A DNA stretch of 7,092 bases from Devosia sp. (lineage in GTDB: Bacteria > Pseudomonadota > Alphaproteobacteria > Rhizobiales > Devosiaceae), in contig JAQGKG010000337.1 in NCBI GenBank assembly GCA_028290245.1, forward strand, positions 1-7,092. The letters are read 5' to 3'. Below are positions 5,442 to 7,092 of the stretch, in pieces (the stretch's first letter is position 1; every line of letters starts with the position of its first letter). The position numbers and the translations under genes were made by a program. The notes beneath the pieces were generated by a model. The model searched no databases, was not told where the DNA came from, and saw only the letters and a program-made list of their open reading frames with translations.

Positions 5442-6580
5442 GCGAAATGGCAGGACAGGCCGCCGTCATCGAGGCGCCGCGCAACAAGTTTCTGACGCCG
5501 CTCAACCAGCGCCGGCTGGCAAATTTCCGCAAAAACGGCCGCGGTTACTGGTCGCTGTGGATATTCCTGGTGCTGTTTCTCGCGACACTAGGCTCGGAAT
5601 TCATCGCCAATGACCGGCCCATTATGGCCTCCTACAAGGGCGAGCTGCTGTTCCCGGCCTTCGTCGATTACCCGGAAGAAAAATTCGGCGGCTTCTTCGC
5701 CATCACGAATTATCGCGATGATTTCATCGCCGACGAAATCAAGGCCAACGGCTGGGCCATCTGGCCGCCGATCCGCTTCAATTACCAGACCGTCGATGGC
5801 TTCCTGCCCTATTCGGGCGCCGTCGCACCAAGCTGGTTGATGTCCTTTGAGGAAAACTGCGCCCGCTACCCGCTGCAGGCGGCCGACCCCAACTGCCACT
5901 GGGGCAACTTTCACTGGCTCGGCACCGACGATCGCGGCCGCGACGTGGTCGCGCGCCTGCTCTACGGCTTCCGCATCTCGGTGCTGTTCGGCCTGACGCT
6001 GACCATCATATCATCTGTAATCGGCGTGATTGCCGGCGCGGTTCAGGGCTATTTCGGCGGCTGGGTCGACCTGGTGTTCCAGCGCGTCATCGAAATCTGG
6101 ACCTCGATCCCGGCGCTCTACCTGCTGCTAATCATCTCATCGGTCATCGCCCCCAATTTCTGGGTGCTGCTGGGCATATTGCTGCTGTTTTCCTGGGTGG
6201 CGCTGGTCGGCATCGTGCGCGCCGAATTTTTGCGCGGCCGCAATTTCGAATATATCGCCGCCGCACGGGCGCTCGGCGTGTCCAACGTCACAATCATGTT
6301 CCGCCACCTGCTGCCCAACGCCATGGTGGCCACGCTGACCTTCATGCCGTTTATCCTCTCCGGCTCAGTGGTGACCCTAACCTCGCTCGACCTGCTCGGC
6401 TTCGGCCTACCCCCCGGCTCGCCATCGCTGGGCGAACTGCTGGCCCAAGGCAAAAACAACCTCCAGGCCCCGTGGCTCGGCCTCACAGGCTTCTTCACCA
6501 TCGCCATCATGATGACCCTCCTGGTCTTCATCGGCGAAGCCGTCCGCGACGCCTTCGATCCACGGAAGTCGATGGCATGA
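5438..6580 (+). CDS. yejE: Peptide / microcin C-type ABC importer, permease YejE
   Basis: This is the second inner-membrane permease of the Yej importer, forming the channel with YejB. The 380 residues begin MSEMAGQ. The ATG at 5438 was chosen because it overlaps the yejB stop (ATGA); an ATG at 5399 would overlap yejB by 43 bases. The family N-terminal pattern NQRRLANFRKNGRGYWSLWIF (23-43) leads the first helix, followed by a large periplasmic region (about 57-160), then LGTDDRGRDVVARLLYGFRISVLFG (161-185), which opens the permease domain. The EAA loop RNFEYIAAARALG...HLLPNAM is at 268-296, and the end GEAVRDAFDPRKSMA matches YejE. It is about 40 residues longer than the E. coli protein as I recall it, partly from a periplasmic insert at about 120-158 with cysteines C141 and C153. 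The stop overlaps yejF by four bases. Nearly all glycine codons are GGC. Confidence 0.95.
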   Translation: MSEMAGQAAVIEAPRNKFLTPLNQRRLANFRKNGRGYWSLWIFLVLFLATLGSEFIANDRPIMASYKGELLFPAFVDYPEEKFGGFFAITNYRDDFIADEIKANGWAIWPPIRFNYQTVDGFLPYSGAVAPSWLMSFEENCARYPLQAADPNCHWGNFHWLGTDDRGRDVVARLLYGFRISVLFGLTLTIISSVIGVIAGAVQGYFGGWVDLVFQRVIEIWTSIPALYLLLIISSVIAPNFWVLLGILLLFSWVALVGIVRAEFLRGRNFEYIAAARALGVSNVTIMFRHLLPNAMVATLTFMPFILSGSVVTLTSLDLLGFGLPPGSPSLGELLAQGKNNLQAPWLGLTGFFTIAIMMTLLVFIGEAVRDAFDPRKSMA

Positions 6581-7092
6581 CCGCCCCCCTCCTTTCCATC
6601 CGTGACCTGACCATTGCCTTCGGCACCAACGATGCGACGCGACGGATTTCGTTTGATATTGCGCCGGGCCAGACCGTTGCGCTGGTGGGGGAGAGTGGGT
6701 CGGGCAAGTCGGTGACGGCGCTGTCGGTGCTGAAGCTCCTGCCGGCTTCGGCGAAGCTGACTGGGCAGATACTGTTCAAGGGTAAGGACCTCGTTACCGT
6801 CGCCCCTTCGGAACTCCGTGCCGTGCGGGGCAATGACATTTCGATGATTTTTCAGGAGCCGATGAGTTCGCTCAATCCGGTCCACACCATCGAGCGTCAG
6901 ATCGGTGAGGTATTGGCGATCCATCGTGGCCTGCGCGCCACGGCGGCCCGCAAGCGCACGCTGGAACTGCTCGACGCGGTGGGTATTCCCGACCCTGCGA
7001 GCCGGTTGAGCTCTTATCCGCACCAGCTCTCGGGCGGGCAGCGCCAGCGCGTGATGATTGCCATGGCGTTGGCCAATGAGCCGGACCTGCTG
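6577..7092 (+). CDS. yejF: Peptide / microcin C-type ABC importer, ATPase YejF, N-terminal 172 residues (partial)
   Basis: This cytoplasmic ATPase powers the Yej importer. The frame is open from an ATG overlapping the yejE stop (ATGA) to the right edge. The product starts MTAPLLSIRDLTIAFG. Walker A GESGSGKS is at 38-45, the Q-loop FQEPMSSLNP at 92-101, and the signature LSGGQRQRV at 151-159. The window ends at EPDLL, immediately before the expected Walker B. Full-length YejF is about 530-540 residues with two fused ATPase domains, so about two thirds is missing. The Q-loop and LSGGQRQRV patterns are those of oligopeptide (Opp/Dpp)-type ATPases, and yejF is chosen by its place after yejBE. Glycine codons are mixed (6 GGC, 4 GGG, 3 GGT), unlike the almost pure GGC of yejE. 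Confidence 0.93.
   Translation, partial: MTAPLLSIRDLTIAFGTNDATRRISFDIAPGQTVALVGESGSGKSVTALSVLKLLPASAKLTGQILFKGKDLVTVAPSELRAVRGNDISMIFQEPMSSLNPVHTIERQIGEVLAIHRGLRATAARKRTLELLDAVGIPDPASRLSSYPHQLSGGQRQRVMIAMALANEPDLL

Noticed and set aside
6118..7023. Open frame of 301 codons on the minus strand, opposite yejE and yejF
   Set aside because: It spans the junction of two well-identified genes and its Arg-rich product looks like reverse-strand coding noise.

Overview
The window looks like chromosomal DNA from a high-GC alphaproteobacterium of the order Hyphomicrobiales. The evidence is the gene order (Omp19-like lipoprotein, ZapE/AFG1-type ATPase, malate dehydrogenase, succinyl-CoA synthetase beta), which I recall from Brucella and rhizobia, together with GC-rich codon use. 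The palindromic intergenic repeats make me think of Devosia-like genomes, but that is only an impression and the genus cannot be fixed from this sequence.

Left part (1-3939, all genes on the minus strand). Read in the direction of transcription, the order is: a small DUF2007-like protein, an Omp19-like outer-membrane lipoprotein with a protease-inhibitor (Inh) domain, ZapE, Mdh, and the first 111 residues of SucC. Mdh and SucC carry consecutive parts of the TCA cycle and probably start an mdh-sucC(-sucD...) operon. The lipoprotein has a good promoter of its own. A GTCATCCCC-type palindrome sits between mdh and sucC, and a 114-bp double-hairpin repeat sits between zapE and mdh.

Middle (3940-4346, no gene). 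This divergent intergenic region holds a second, inverted copy of the double-hairpin repeat (118 bp), a separate perfect 10-bp-stem palindrome, a related imperfect direct repeat, a short CTAG-centred palindrome, and the start signals of the genes on both sides.

Right part (4347-7092, plus strand). yejB, yejE and the start of yejF encode the two membrane subunits and the ATPase of the Yej peptide / microcin C family ABC importer. Both gene junctions are 4-bp ATGA overlaps, as in a translationally coupled operon. No periplasmic binding protein gene (yejA) lies directly upstream. yejF runs off the window just before its Walker B motif.

The most unusual feature is the pair of bipartite hairpin repeats, in opposite orientation about 2.4 kb apart. 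One copy runs into the 3' end of zapE and supplies its last codons and its stop codon, which falls in the hairpin loop. I found no new multi-gene system. The rest is ordinary core metabolism and transport.
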